A stretch of DNA of 64,000 nucleotides from NCBI RefSeq assembly GCF_965208555.1, contig NZ_OZ242342.1, positions 3,100,001-3,164,000 on the forward strand, given 5' to 3'. The stretch's first letter is position 1, and every line of letters begins with the position of its first letter. The notes below the pieces were generated by a model that saw only the letters and a program-made list of their open reading frames with translations, searched no databases and had not been told where the DNA came from. The position numbers were made by a program, and so were the translations under genes. Source of the stretch: Poriferisodalis sp965208555. Its GTDB lineage: Bacteria; Actinomycetota; Acidimicrobiia; Acidimicrobiales; Poriferisodalaceae. This document shows, piece by piece, positions 31,528 through 39,964 of the stretch.

Positions 31528-32589
31528 ATGATCAATCTCCGCTACCACATCGTGTCCATAGCGGCAGTCTTCCTGGCCTTGGCGATCGGCTTGGCATTGG
31601 GCTCGACGTTCGTGGACTCGGTGCTGGTGAGCAACCTGGAGTCTCGTGTGGACCAGCTGCAGGCTGACACCGAGTCGGCGATCGAGCGGCGAGCGCAGGC
31701 TGAGGAGGCACTCAGCGGGGTGGAGGCGGAACGCGACGCCGCGCTCGCGGGCGTCGAAGCCGCTCGGTCCGTTCGGTTCGAGGTGGAGGATCTCGTGCGG
31801 CCGTACCTTCCCCAAGGTCGACTGAGCGGCACGACGACGCTCATCGTTGCGCCCGAGTCCACTGATCGAGCCGCGGTGGCAGCCATCCGCGCTCGTCTCG
31901 ATGCGACCGACGCACGACCGGGCGGCGTGGTGTGGCTCAGCGAGGACCTGCGTCTGGACGACCCCGACGTGCGTCAGAGCATCGCCCGAGCATTCTCGCT
32001 GGCAGGCGACAGCCGCAACGCCGTGCGACGAGCGCTTCGTTTCCTGGTGCCCCAGGCGCTCTTCAGGCCGGCCGAGGCGGGTTCTAGCCGGACGCCCGGC
32101 AACGACGTGAACGCGATCACCGACTCCGCAGCGCTCGACGGTTTCTCGCGCGGCTTCTCGTCGGTGCCGCCGACTCGCACGGCGCTTACCTTGCTGCGAG
32201 ATCTGGAGTTGATCACTCACGACGGCACCGGCGCTGCCGCGCTGCATCTGCTCGGCGGGGAGCAGATGCGGCTTGTAGTGGTCACCGATGCGGCTGCAAC
32301 GAGGCTGAATGAGGACTTCGTCTTCGATCTGCTCCGTGCGATGGCCGATGACGGGCACTCGGGCGCCGCCGTCATCGTCGAGGTACCGGCTCCCGCTGCA
32401 GCCGGAGCCGGCTACGGCACCGTGCTCCAGCTGCTCCGCGCCGATCCTGTGCTCGCTGAGTCGTTCTCGAGCGTCGACGATGTCGAGACCTTCTCGGGCG
32501 ATCTGGCGCTGCTGGTGGCGCTGGAGCGGCTGCCTGCCGTCAACCACTTCTCTGGCGCCGATCCTGACCACGGCTTGGGCCCGTCATGA
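31528..32589 (+). CDS. steB: SteB/MctB-like membrane-anchored protein
   Basis: A 353-residue protein with an N-terminal membrane anchor (residues 8-27), then a coiled coil at about 36-78 rich in Glu and Ala, and an extracytoplasmic domain. It corresponds to mycobacterial MctB (a copper-efflux-linked outer-membrane protein) and corynebacterial SteB, which acts with SteA in division. No metal-binding cysteines are visible, so I prefer the septation role here. The ATG at 31528 has only a weak AGGCGA upstream. Its stop overlaps the glycosyltransferase ATG. Confidence 0.82.
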   Translation: MINLRYHIVSIAAVFLALAIGLALGSTFVDSVLVSNLESRVDQLQADTESAIERRAQAEEALSGVEAERDAALAGVEAARSVRFEVEDLVRPYLPQGRLSGTTTLIVAPESTDRAAVAAIRARLDATDARPGGVVWLSEDLRLDDPDVRQSIARAFSLAGDSRNAVRRALRFLVPQALFRPAEAGSSRTPGNDVNAITDSAALDGFSRGFSSVPPTRTALTLLRDLELITHDGTGAAALHLLGGEQMRLVVVTDAAATRLNEDFVFDLLRAMADDGHSGAAVIVEVPAPAAAGAGYGTVLQLLRADPVLAESFSSVDDVETFSGDLALLVALERLPAVNHFSGADPDHGLGPS

Positions 32590-33458
32590 CCCATGCCGTG
32601 GCGATTGTGCCTGCGTTCAACCGGGCCGACACGGTGGGTGCCACGGTGACGGCGCTGCGAACCGTGTCCGACGTGCTCGACGTCATCGTGGTCGACGACG
32701 GTTCCCGGGATCGCACAGCGGCGGTTGCGGCTGCAGCCGGAGCGCGTGTCATCGAGCTCGCTCGCAACCGCGGCAAGGGAGCGGCGATCACGGCGGGCAT
32801 CGCGGCGTCGGGCGCACCCGACGTCTACCTGCTCATCGATGCCGATCTGGGCGCTTCAGCTGCACTGGCCGGTGATCTGCTGCAGCCGGTCGCGCTGGGC
32901 GATGCCGATATGACGATCGCCGTGTTCGACGCTCCTGATGGTCGGGGCGGGCTCGGGCTCGTCAAGGGGTTTGCGGCGCGCGTGCTGCGTTCGCAAACGG
33001 GACTCGACATGGCGGAGCCGCTCTCGGGGCAGCGCGCGGTGCGGGGTCCGCTGCTGAGATCGCTCCAGCTTGCGCCCGGATTCGGTCTCGAGATCGGCCT
33101 GACGCTCGATGCGGCTAATCGCGATGCCGTCATCAGCGAGATCGCAGTGGGATTCACCCATCGGCAGACCGGCCGTGATCTCAGCGGCATTGCGCACCGG
33201 GCCCGCATCGGCCGCCACGTCTACCTGGCAGTCGTAGCTCGCACCGGCTGGCCGAAGGCGATGTACTGCCTGGCTGCCTCCCTGCTCGGCCGTGTCATCT
33301 CGGCGGCTCGTCGAGTGCCGGTGGGTCATCGGGGACGCCGGCTGGGGCTAGCGGCGCGCGCCCGATGGCGGCGCGCACGCCGGCTTCGGCTGCCACGTGC
33401 GCTCCGGGACCTGCGGTCGAGACGGCCGTGGCGTCGCCGAACCCCACACGGGTCGTGA
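32586..33458 (+). CDS. family 2 glycosyltransferase
   Basis: A 290-residue GT-A fold enzyme. IVPAFNRADTVGATV opens the nucleotide-sugar site, VVDDGSRDRT carries the first Asp pair and LIDADLG is the metal-binding DxD-like motif. The last 60 residues are strongly basic and have no membrane helix long enough to anchor the protein firmly, though residues 225-245 are hydrophobic. Donor and acceptor are unknown. It overlaps steB upstream and a MraY-like gene downstream, suggesting that it adds a sugar to a lipid-linked intermediate in the same pathway. Confidence 0.85.
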   Translation: MTHAVAIVPAFNRADTVGATVTALRTVSDVLDVIVVDDGSRDRTAAVAAAAGARVIELARNRGKGAAITAGIAASGAPDVYLLIDADLGASAALAGDLLQPVALGDADMTIAVFDAPDGRGGLGLVKGFAARVLRSQTGLDMAEPLSGQRAVRGPLLRSLQLAPGFGLEIGLTLDAANRDAVISEIAVGFTHRQTGRDLSGIAHRARIGRHVYLAVVARTGWPKAMYCLAASLLGRVISAARRVPVGHRGRRLGLAARARWRRARRLRLPRALRDLRSRRPWRRRTPHGS

Positions 33459-34582
33459 CACGGTCGCCGCCGCTGGCCCTCATCGTCGGCAGGCCGCAGG
33501 CAGCGGTGATGCTCATCGCCGCATTCGGGGGATCGCTGCTCGTCGCGGCTGTGCTGTGGCGCTGGCTCGGTGCGCGCATGAGCCGGGATCGCTGGATCCG
33601 GCCCAACTACCGCGGCCGCCAGATTGTCGCCGTCTCGGGTCTTGTTGCCCTTGCCGCCGGTGCGATCGCCGTCATCGTCACGGCGGCGGTCGTCGTTTCG
33701 CTGCCGGAGGCCGAGCTGCGCTGGGCCGTGTTCGTGCCCGATCACGACCCGCTGCTGGCCCGCTCGCCGGATTCTGCCGTCATTGCCGGCGGCATCGCCG
33801 CACTCGTGCTGCTCGGGGGATTCGGATGGCTCGGCTACAACGACGACACCAGAGGTGTGCTCGGCGAGCCGCATGGGCAACAAGGCGGCGGGTTCCGGGG
33901 GCACCTTCGTCTCAGTTGGGAGCGTCGCCGGCTCACCACTGGGGCCTTGAAGGCGGTGGGCGGCCTCGTCGTGGCGATAGCGGCCGTACAGATCGCCCTG
34001 TGGGGCGACCCGGCCGAGGCCCGAGACGTTGTGGGCGCAGGACCCGGCGGTGACTGGCTCCGCGCGTCGGCCCAGCTGTTGGGACTGGGTGCCGATCCCG
34101 ATGCCGCATGGAGCGCAATGGCGCTCGTGCGCGGGGTGCTGATCGTGGCACTGTCGGCGAACTTGCTGAACCTGCTGGATCGGGCGCCCGGGCGCGCGGT
34201 CAAGGCGGCGTTTGTGTGGTGGCTCGTCGCTCTGACGCCGGCAGCGCTCGTGGCGGCTGGCTCGACGGGTCGTCTCGATCTGGGGTTCGAAACCTCGGAA
34301 TGGGCCGTGTGGGCCGGGGCCGCCGTGGGCGCATCGGCAGGATTGCTGCGCAGCGAATTGGCGGAGCAGCACATGCTGGGTGACACCGGTGTCAACCCGG
34401 TGGGAGCCGTCGTGGGCATGGCGACGGTTGTCGCCTACCCGTCGACCGTCGAGTGGGTGGTCCTGGCGGTGCTGGCGGTCTTGAACCTGTCAAGCGAACG
34501 GTGGTCGTTCAGCCGGGTCATCGATGCGGTGCCGCCACTGCGATGGCTGGACCGGCTCGGCTCGCCCTACCGCCACACGTGA
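33455..34582 (+). CDS. MraY/WecA-like polyprenyl-phosphate sugar-phosphate transferase
   Basis: A 375-residue membrane protein with about nine to ten helices. It belongs to the PNPT superfamily. GYNDDTRG carries the Asp pair of the metal site, and NLLNLLDRAPGRAVKA and HMLGDTGVNPVGAV match the two later conserved motifs. These enzymes move a sugar phosphate from a UDP-sugar onto undecaprenyl phosphate. It is too divergent from MraY to be the peptidoglycan enzyme. The GTG at 33455 overlaps the upstream stop (GTGA); the frame from 33365 would overlap by 94 bases. The substrate is unknown. Confidence 0.82.
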   Translation: MTRSPPLALIVGRPQAAVMLIAAFGGSLLVAAVLWRWLGARMSRDRWIRPNYRGRQIVAVSGLVALAAGAIAVIVTAAVVVSLPEAELRWAVFVPDHDPLLARSPDSAVIAGGIAALVLLGGFGWLGYNDDTRGVLGEPHGQQGGGFRGHLRLSWERRRLTTGALKAVGGLVVAIAAVQIALWGDPAEARDVVGAGPGGDWLRASAQLLGLGADPDAAWSAMALVRGVLIVALSANLLNLLDRAPGRAVKAAFVWWLVALTPAALVAAGSTGRLDLGFETSEWAVWAGAAVGASAGLLRSELAEQHMLGDTGVNPVGAVVGMATVVAYPSTVEWVVLAVLAVLNLSSERWSFSRVIDAVPPLRWLDRLGSPYRHT

Positions 34583-34628
34583 GCAGCGCGGCGTCGTTGC
34601 GCCCGCTGCGGAGGCGGCGCTCGGTGCT

Positions 34629-34688
34629 ACGCCCGCTGCATGGCAGCGGCGCAGTGTCCTATGCCCGCTGCATGGCAGCGGCGCAGTG
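34629..34688. repeat. 28-bp direct repeat with hairpins at a convergent gene junction
   Basis: Two nearly perfect copies, at 34629-34656 and 34661-34688, repeat with a 32-base period. Each contains CGCTGC-ATG-GCAGCG, a 6-bp hairpin. The second copy encodes the last nine residues of the minus-strand aminohydrolase. The first is just past its stop. They may serve as a bidirectional terminator for the converging genes. Confidence 0.75.
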
Positions 34689-36173
34689 GCGATGCTCGGC
34701 CAAGCGTTCGTCGAGGTCGGGGTGAACGATCTGACCGTCGCGCACGACAGGGCGACCGGCCACGATCGTGTCCCGGGCGGACAGCGGGCCGCAGCGCAGC
34801 CATGCCTCGATGAGATCAGAGAGTGCGCCTGCGAACGCCGGCCCGTCGAACTGCCACACCACGAGGTCGCCGCATGCACCGGGCGACAGCTCGCCGATCT
34901 CGCCCTCGCGGCCGAGGCACCCTGCGCTGCCACGGGTTGCGACGTCGAGGACATCGCGAGCAGAGAAGTACACCGTGCTGTCCCCCCCGCTGCTCTCGTG
35001 TGCGGTGTCATCGACGTCGCGGTCACGGCCGTCGGCGGGCCTGCCGCTGTCCAGACCCTTCTCGGCGCTCAATTGTCGCTGGCCGTCACGCAGCCGCCCC
35101 ACCAGCAGCGCATTGCGCGCCTCGGTCCACATCGACGCCGAATCGGTGCTGGCCGAGCCGTCCACGCCGAGGCCGACGGGAACGCCCGCTGCTCGCAGCT
35201 CGCGCACCGGGGCCAGCCCGACGCCGAGCAGCAGGTTCGAGCTGGGGCAGTGCGCCACTCCGGTGCCCCACGTGCCCAGGCGGGCGATCTCGGCAGTGTT
35301 GGGCTGCACGCCATGCGCGATCCACGAACGGTTTGAGCCCCAGCCGCAGTGCTCGAAGTAGTCCACCGGCCGCATCCCGAACATCTCCAGGCAGAAGCCG
35401 TCCTCACCGGGGTCCTCGCACAGGTGCGTGTGCAGGCGCACGTCGAGCCGTTCAGCCAGCTCGGCGGTGGCCGTCATCAGGTCGGTCGACACCGAGAACG
35501 GCGAGCACGGGGCCAGCGCGATCCGCACCATCGCATCGGGCGAGCGGTCATGGTGCACTCCGACCAGCCGCTCCGACTCGGCCAAGATCTCGTCGGGCGA
35601 TTGGCAGACCTCATCAGGGGGCAGCCCGCCGTCCGATTGGCCCAGCGACATCGAGCCGCGGGTGGGGTGGAAGCGCATGCCCAGTTCGGCGGCGGCGTTG
35701 ATCTCGGCCGTGATCAGGTCGCCGCCGCCCCGGGGATGCACATAGAGGTGATCAGTGCTGGTCGTGCAGCCGCCCAACGCCAGCTCTGCAAGGCCGACCC
35801 ACGCGGACAGGTACGCGCCCTGCTCATCGAGCCGTGCCCACAGGGGGTACAGCGTGGTGAGCCAGTCGAACAGCCCGCCTCGAAGCGCCGGTGCGTAGGA
35901 CCGGGTGAGGTTCTGGTACATGTGGTGATGGGTGTTGATGAGCCCAGGAGTCACCAGGCAGCCGCGCGCATCGATGCGGCGCGTTGCTGGCGGCGGTGCC
36001 TCGGCGGCCTCGCCCACGGCGCTGACGAGCCCGTCGGTGATGGCAACCCACCCGCCGACGATCTCGCGGCGCTGATCGTCGCAGGTCGCCACCAGTTCGG
36101 CGCTGTGCACCACCAAGTCCGCGTGCCCAGGCTCGGGCCCGGTGTGCTGTGTGCGGTCACCGGTGTTGCTCAT
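34659..36173 (-). CDS. amidohydrolase, 8-oxoguanine deaminase-like
   Basis: A 504-residue metal-dependent aminohydrolase of the cytosine-deaminase/ATZ group. The metal site is visible: NTHHHMYQNLTR, HTHLCED, the next His in WIAHGV and the Asp in GLGVDGSAS. NTHHHMYQNLTR and FDWLTTLYPLWARL strongly resemble 8-oxoguanine deaminases and hydroxyatrazine aminohydrolases; purine deamination is the likelier role. About 35 extra residues rich in Asp/Gly (near residue 380) sit before the last conserved block. The ATG at 36173 has GGAGGGA upstream. It is divergent from pyrG. Confidence 0.82.
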   Translation of the reverse strand: MSNTGDRTQHTGPEPGHADLVVHSAELVATCDDQRREIVGGWVAITDGLVSAVGEAAEAPPPATRRIDARGCLVTPGLINTHHHMYQNLTRSYAPALRGGLFDWLTTLYPLWARLDEQGAYLSAWVGLAELALGGCTTSTDHLYVHPRGGGDLITAEINAAAELGMRFHPTRGSMSLGQSDGGLPPDEVCQSPDEILAESERLVGVHHDRSPDAMVRIALAPCSPFSVSTDLMTATAELAERLDVRLHTHLCEDPGEDGFCLEMFGMRPVDYFEHCGWGSNRSWIAHGVQPNTAEIARLGTWGTGVAHCPSSNLLLGVGLAPVRELRAAGVPVGLGVDGSASTDSASMWTEARNALLVGRLRDGQRQLSAEKGLDSGRPADGRDRDVDDTAHESSGGDSTVYFSARDVLDVATRGSAGCLGREGEIGELSPGACGDLVVWQFDGPAFAGALSDLIEAWLRCGPLSARDTIVAGRPVVRDGQIVHPDLDERLAEHRHCAAAMQRA

Positions 36174-36185
36174 GGCTTCCCTCCG

Positions 36186-36212
36186 GCATCAGCCAACCCT
36201 GCATCAGCCAAC
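36186..36212. repeat. 12-bp direct repeat in the pyrG/aminohydrolase divergent region
   Basis: GCATCAGCCAAC occurs at 36186-36197 and 36201-36212, a 15-base period, between two divergent genes and upstream of the pyrG -10 box (TAGCTT, 36230). It may be an operator or a chance duplication. Confidence 0.5.
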
Positions 36213-36243
36213 AAGACCCGGTGCGACGGTAGCTTGATGACAC

Positions 36244-36279
36244 ATGCGAGAGAGTCCACCCGAACAGCCGCGTGGCTAA
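36244..36279 (+). CDS. candidate 11-residue leader ORF of pyrG
   Basis: ATG at 36244 opens MRESPPEQPRG and ends at TAA 36277-36279, overlapping the pyrG GTG (36272) in another frame. TAGCTT at 36230-36235 lies eight bases before the ATG, so a leaderless message would start here. pyrG itself has no Shine-Dalgarno sequence, which makes translational coupling plausible. This is inferred from sequence geometry only. Confidence 0.4.
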   Translation: MRESPPEQPRG

Positions 36280-37936
36280 GCACATTTTCGTCACCGGCGG
36301 AGTTGCCAGCTCCCTCGGCAAGGGACTCACAGCGGCATCGCTCGGGCGACTGCTGGCGGCTCGCGGACTGCGGGTCACCATGCAGAAGCTGGACCCGTAC
36401 ATCAACGTCGACCCCGGCACGCTCAACCCGTACGAGCACGGTGAGGTGTTCGTCACCGACGACGGCGGCGAGACCGATCTGGATCTCGGTCACTACGAGC
36501 GCTTCATCGATGTGTCGCTGACCCGTGATTCGAATGCGACGACCGGCTCGATCTACCAGAAGGTGCTGGCCGACGAACGGCGGGGCGAGTACCTGGGTCG
36601 GACGGTGCAGGTCATCCCGCACATCACCGACGAGATCAAGGAACGGATTCGCAAGCTGGCCACCGGCGACGTGGACGTGGTCATCACCGAGGTGGGCGGC
36701 ACGGTGGGCGACATCGAGATCCTGCCCTTCCTCGAGGCCATCCGCCAGATGCGCCTCGAAGTCGGCCGCCAGAACATCTGCTATGTCCACGTCACGCTGG
36801 TGCCGTTCATCGGCCCATCCGGCGAGCAGAAGACCAAGCCGACGCAGCATTCGGTGACCGAGTTGCGCAGCCGCGGCGTGCAGCCAGATGCCATCGTGCT
36901 GCGCAGCGAGGGTCCCATCGAGGACGGCCTGCGCAACAAGATCTCCAACCTCAGCGATGTCGAGCTCGCCGGTGTGGTGAATGCCCCCGATTCGTCGGTC
37001 CTGTACGAGATCCCGATGGTGTTGCGGGCCGAGGGCCTCGACAGCTTCCTGTGCGGGATCCTCGGCTTCGAGGACGTCGAGCCCGACCTTGCCGACTGGG
37101 AAGCGATGCTGGCCCGCATCAAGGCGCCCCAGGCGACGGTGCGCGTCGGCATCATCGGCAAGTACGTGGCCCTTCCCGATGCGTACTTGTCAGTCGTGGA
37201 GGCGCTTCGCCATGCGGCCTCGTACCACGGCGTCGAAGTCGAGATCGAGTGGATTCACTCCGAGGAGATCGAGGGACTGCTCGCTGCAGGGCGGCTCCGG
37301 CACCTCGATGGCATGGTGATCCCGGGAGGCTTCGGTTCGCGGGGCATCGAGGGCAAGATCGCCGCAGCTGCGTACTCACGCGAGCACGACATCCCGTGCC
37401 TGGGCCTGTGCCTGGGGCTGCAGGTCATGGTCATCGAGTTCTGCCGCAACGAGCTCGGGCTGCTGGGCGCCAATTCCACCGAGTTCGATCCGAACACGCT
37501 GCATCCGGTCATCGATCTCATGCACGCGCAACGCGGCATCCAGGACAAGGGCGGCACGATGCGGCTCGGTGCCTACGTGGCCAGGCTGGCACCCCGCAGC
37601 CGTGTCGCGGCAATGTACGGCGACACGCTGGTCAATGAACGGCACCGGCATCGCTACGAGGTGAACAGCGCCTACCGGCAGCGGATGGAAGAGGGCGGGC
37701 TGCAGTGCAGCGGACTGTCGCCCGACGGCCGGCTGGCGGAATTCATCGAGCTGGACGGTCACGCGTTCTGGGTGGGCACCCAAGCCCACCCCGAGTTCAA
37801 GAGCCGGCCCAACCGCCCCGCCCCGCTGTTCTGCGGCCTGGTGGGCGCCGCGCTGGCGCGCGCTGAAGGACGCAATCCTCAGCTGCTGCCGGCATCTACT
37901 GGAACCGGGCCGTTGGGCACTGAACCCCTGGCCTGA
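36272..37936 (+). CDS. pyrG: CTP synthase
   Basis: PyrG converts UTP to CTP with glutamine or ammonia and ATP. The N-terminal synthase domain opens with HIFVTGGVASSLGKG and contains GGTVGDIEILPFLEA. The C-terminal class I glutamine amidotransferase domain has the nucleophilic Cys in LGLCLGLQVMV and the HPEF segment (TQAHPEFKSRP). The length of 554 residues is normal. The start is the GTG at 36272, because AKHIFVTGG is the conserved N-terminus. xerD follows after two bases. Confidence 0.97.
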   Translation: MAKHIFVTGGVASSLGKGLTAASLGRLLAARGLRVTMQKLDPYINVDPGTLNPYEHGEVFVTDDGGETDLDLGHYERFIDVSLTRDSNATTGSIYQKVLADERRGEYLGRTVQVIPHITDEIKERIRKLATGDVDVVITEVGGTVGDIEILPFLEAIRQMRLEVGRQNICYVHVTLVPFIGPSGEQKTKPTQHSVTELRSRGVQPDAIVLRSEGPIEDGLRNKISNLSDVELAGVVNAPDSSVLYEIPMVLRAEGLDSFLCGILGFEDVEPDLADWEAMLARIKAPQATVRVGIIGKYVALPDAYLSVVEALRHAASYHGVEVEIEWIHSEEIEGLLAAGRLRHLDGMVIPGGFGSRGIEGKIAAAAYSREHDIPCLGLCLGLQVMVIEFCRNELGLLGANSTEFDPNTLHPVIDLMHAQRGIQDKGGTMRLGAYVARLAPRSRVAAMYGDTLVNERHRHRYEVNSAYRQRMEEGGLQCSGLSPDGRLAEFIELDGHAFWVGTQAHPEFKSRPNRPAPLFCGLVGAALARAEGRNPQLLPASTGTGPLGTEPLA

Positions 37937-37938
37937 CG

Positions 37939-38865
37939 GTGCCCGCTGCGCTGGCGGTCGAGGCCGAGGACTACCTGGGCTGGTTGTCGAACGAACGAGG
38001 CCGAGCGCCGCGCACCGTGGCGTCGTACCGGGCCGACCTCGGCGGGTTTGCGACATGGCTCGAGGCGCGAGGCAGTGATCTGCTGGCTGCCAGCTCCGCC
38101 GACATAGCGGCCTACCTGGCCCATCTACGCGACGACCTCGGGCGGGCGGCCTCCACAGCGGCCCGGGTCGCAGTCAGCCTGCGCGGTCTCTACCGATTCC
38201 TCGTGGCCGAAGACATGGCATCGACGGACCCCACCGGTGCGCTCGATGTGCCCCGGGCGCCTGCCGGACTGCCCCGCGCACTGCGACGCGACCAGGTCGA
38301 GCAGCTCCTGGCATCCCCGGTCGGGGACAGCCCACTGGTGCGACGCGACCGGGCGATGCTCGAAGTGCTCTACGGAATGGGTCTGCGGGCCAGCGAGCTG
38401 GTGGCCCTGTCGCTGGGCGACGTCGATCTCGACGAGCGGCTCATGCGGGTATGGGGCAAGGGCGGCAAAGAGCGCGTCGTGCCGGTCGGGCGCCACGCAG
38501 CCGATGCTGTGGGCGACTGGCTGAGCGGCGCCGGACGCGCGGCACTGGAACCTGCCGAGTGGCGGTCGAGGGACGACGCGGCCGCGCTGTTCCTCAATGC
38601 TCGGGGGCGCCGCATCACCCGCCAGGGCGCCTGGCTGATTGTGCGCCGCCACGGCGACCGCGTCGGCCTCGGACCCGACGAGCTCACCACCCATGTGCTG
38701 CGCCATTCGTGCGCCACGCACATGCTCGACGGCGGCGCCGACATCCGCAGCGTGCAGGAGCTGCTCGGCCACGCGTCCATCTCAAGCACCCAGCGCTACA
38801 CCGCGGTCTCCCAGGAACGCCTGACCGAGGTCTACCGCCGAGCCCACCCCCGCGCCCGCTACTAG
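37939..38865 (+). CDS. xerD: tyrosine recombinase XerD
   Basis: XerD resolves chromosome dimers at dif, acting with XerC under FtsK control. The N-terminal SAM-like core-binding domain (residues 1-90) is followed by the catalytic domain. All catalytic residues are visible: Arg in GLRASEL, Lys in GKGGKER, His252 and Arg255 in HVLRH, His278 in LLGHAS and the nucleophile Tyr287 in TQRYT. The length of 308 residues is standard. The GTG at 37939 is two bases after the pyrG stop. XerC is not in the window, so the D assignment rests on the pyrG-xerD-scpA synteny. Confidence 0.93.
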   Translation: MPAALAVEAEDYLGWLSNERGRAPRTVASYRADLGGFATWLEARGSDLLAASSADIAAYLAHLRDDLGRAASTAARVAVSLRGLYRFLVAEDMASTDPTGALDVPRAPAGLPRALRRDQVEQLLASPVGDSPLVRRDRAMLEVLYGMGLRASELVALSLGDVDLDERLMRVWGKGGKERVVPVGRHAADAVGDWLSGAGRAALEPAEWRSRDDAAALFLNARGRRITRQGAWLIVRRHGDRVGLGPDELTTHVLRHSCATHMLDGGADIRSVQELLGHASISSTQRYTAVSQERLTEVYRRAHPRARY

Positions 38866-38877
38866 TCGGCGAACCTG

Positions 38878-39879
38878 TTACTTGGGCAGGAAGCCCATTG
38901 CCTCTTTCGCGCGAGCCAAGGTTTCGCACGCCACGGCTTCGGCCTTGTCGGCACCGGCGGCGATGATGCGAGCGAGCTCGGCGGGGTCGGCGTCCAGCTC
39001 GGCCTTCTTCGCGGCGATGGGCTCGAGCATCGCGACGACCGCATCAGCGGTGTCGGACTTGAGGGCTCCGTACTGGCTGTAGCCCGCTGCTGCGTCGACT
39101 GGGCTGCGGCCCGTGGCGGCGCCCAGGATGGACAGCAGATTCGAGACGCCCGGCTTGGTCTCGGGGTCGTAGCGGACCTCGGACTCCGAGTCGGTCACCG
39201 CCCGGGCGAACTTGCGTGCGATGCCGGCCGGGTCGTCGAAGATGCCGACCGAGCCCTGGGGACTCTCCGCGGACTTGGACATCTTCGAGGTGGGATTCTG
39301 CAAGTCCATCACACGGGCGCCGACCGTGGGGATGGCTGCCTCGGGGATGACGAACGTGTCGCCGTAGCGGCTGTTGAACCGCTGCGCCACGTCGCGTGTC
39401 AGCTCGAGGTGCTGGCGCTGGTCGTCGCCGACCGGGACGCGATCGGCGTCATAGATCAGGATGTCCGCTGCCATCAGCGCGGGGTAGGTGAACAGGCCGG
39501 CCGAGACATGGTCGCCGCCCCCCTCACCGCCCTCTGAGCGCGCCGACTTGTCCTTGAACTGGGTCATCCGGCGCAGCTCGCCGAGCGACACGGTGCATTC
39601 GAGCAGCCACGACAGCTCCGTGTGCTGGGGAACGTGGCTCTGCACGAACAGCGTGCAGACATCGGGATCGAGACCGACCGAGATCAGCGTGGCCATCGTG
39701 CCCAAGGTGGCGGCGCGCAGCTCGGCCGGATCCTGCTGGATGGTGACGGCATGCAGGTCGACGGCGCAGTAGAACGCATCGGCATCGTGCTGGTCGATCG
39801 CCCATTGGCGCAGCGCGCCCAGGTAGTTGCCGAGGTGAACTTCGCCGGTGGGCTGGATGCCCGAGAGCACTCGTGTCAT
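38878..39879 (-). CDS. trpS: tryptophanyl-tRNA synthetase
   Basis: TrpS is a class I synthetase. The HIGH-type motif is in SGIQPTGEVHLGNYLGAL and the KMSKS motif is exact in NPTSKMSKS. I use the ATG at 39879 (MTRVLSGIQ), the conserved N-terminus, giving 333 residues; the longer frame to 40182 runs through the divergent scpA gene. TACCGT ends eight bases before the ATG, again suggesting a leaderless mRNA. It converges with xerD, with 12 bases between the stops. Confidence 0.96.
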   Translation of the reverse strand: MTRVLSGIQPTGEVHLGNYLGALRQWAIDQHDADAFYCAVDLHAVTIQQDPAELRAATLGTMATLISVGLDPDVCTLFVQSHVPQHTELSWLLECTVSLGELRRMTQFKDKSARSEGGEGGGDHVSAGLFTYPALMAADILIYDADRVPVGDDQRQHLELTRDVAQRFNSRYGDTFVIPEAAIPTVGARVMDLQNPTSKMSKSAESPQGSVGIFDDPAGIARKFARAVTDSESEVRYDPETKPGVSNLLSILGAATGRSPVDAAAGYSQYGALKSDTADAVVAMLEPIAAKKAELDADPAELARIIAAGADKAEAVACETLARAKEAMGFLPK

Positions 39880-39964
39880 GGCGCCGGACGGTACCGGGTG
39901 GTGCCCGAAGAAACCCGTCGAATATCCCGGGACCCGCAGGCATGCCGCGGTACCTTCGGGCCGC
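39880..39964. promoter_or_regulatory. divergent trpS/scpA promoters
   Basis: The 85-base gap holds TACCGT (minus, 39893-39888) eight bases before the trpS ATG and TACCTT (plus, 39951-39956) eight bases before the scpA GTG. Neither gene has a Shine-Dalgarno sequence. Confidence 0.5.
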
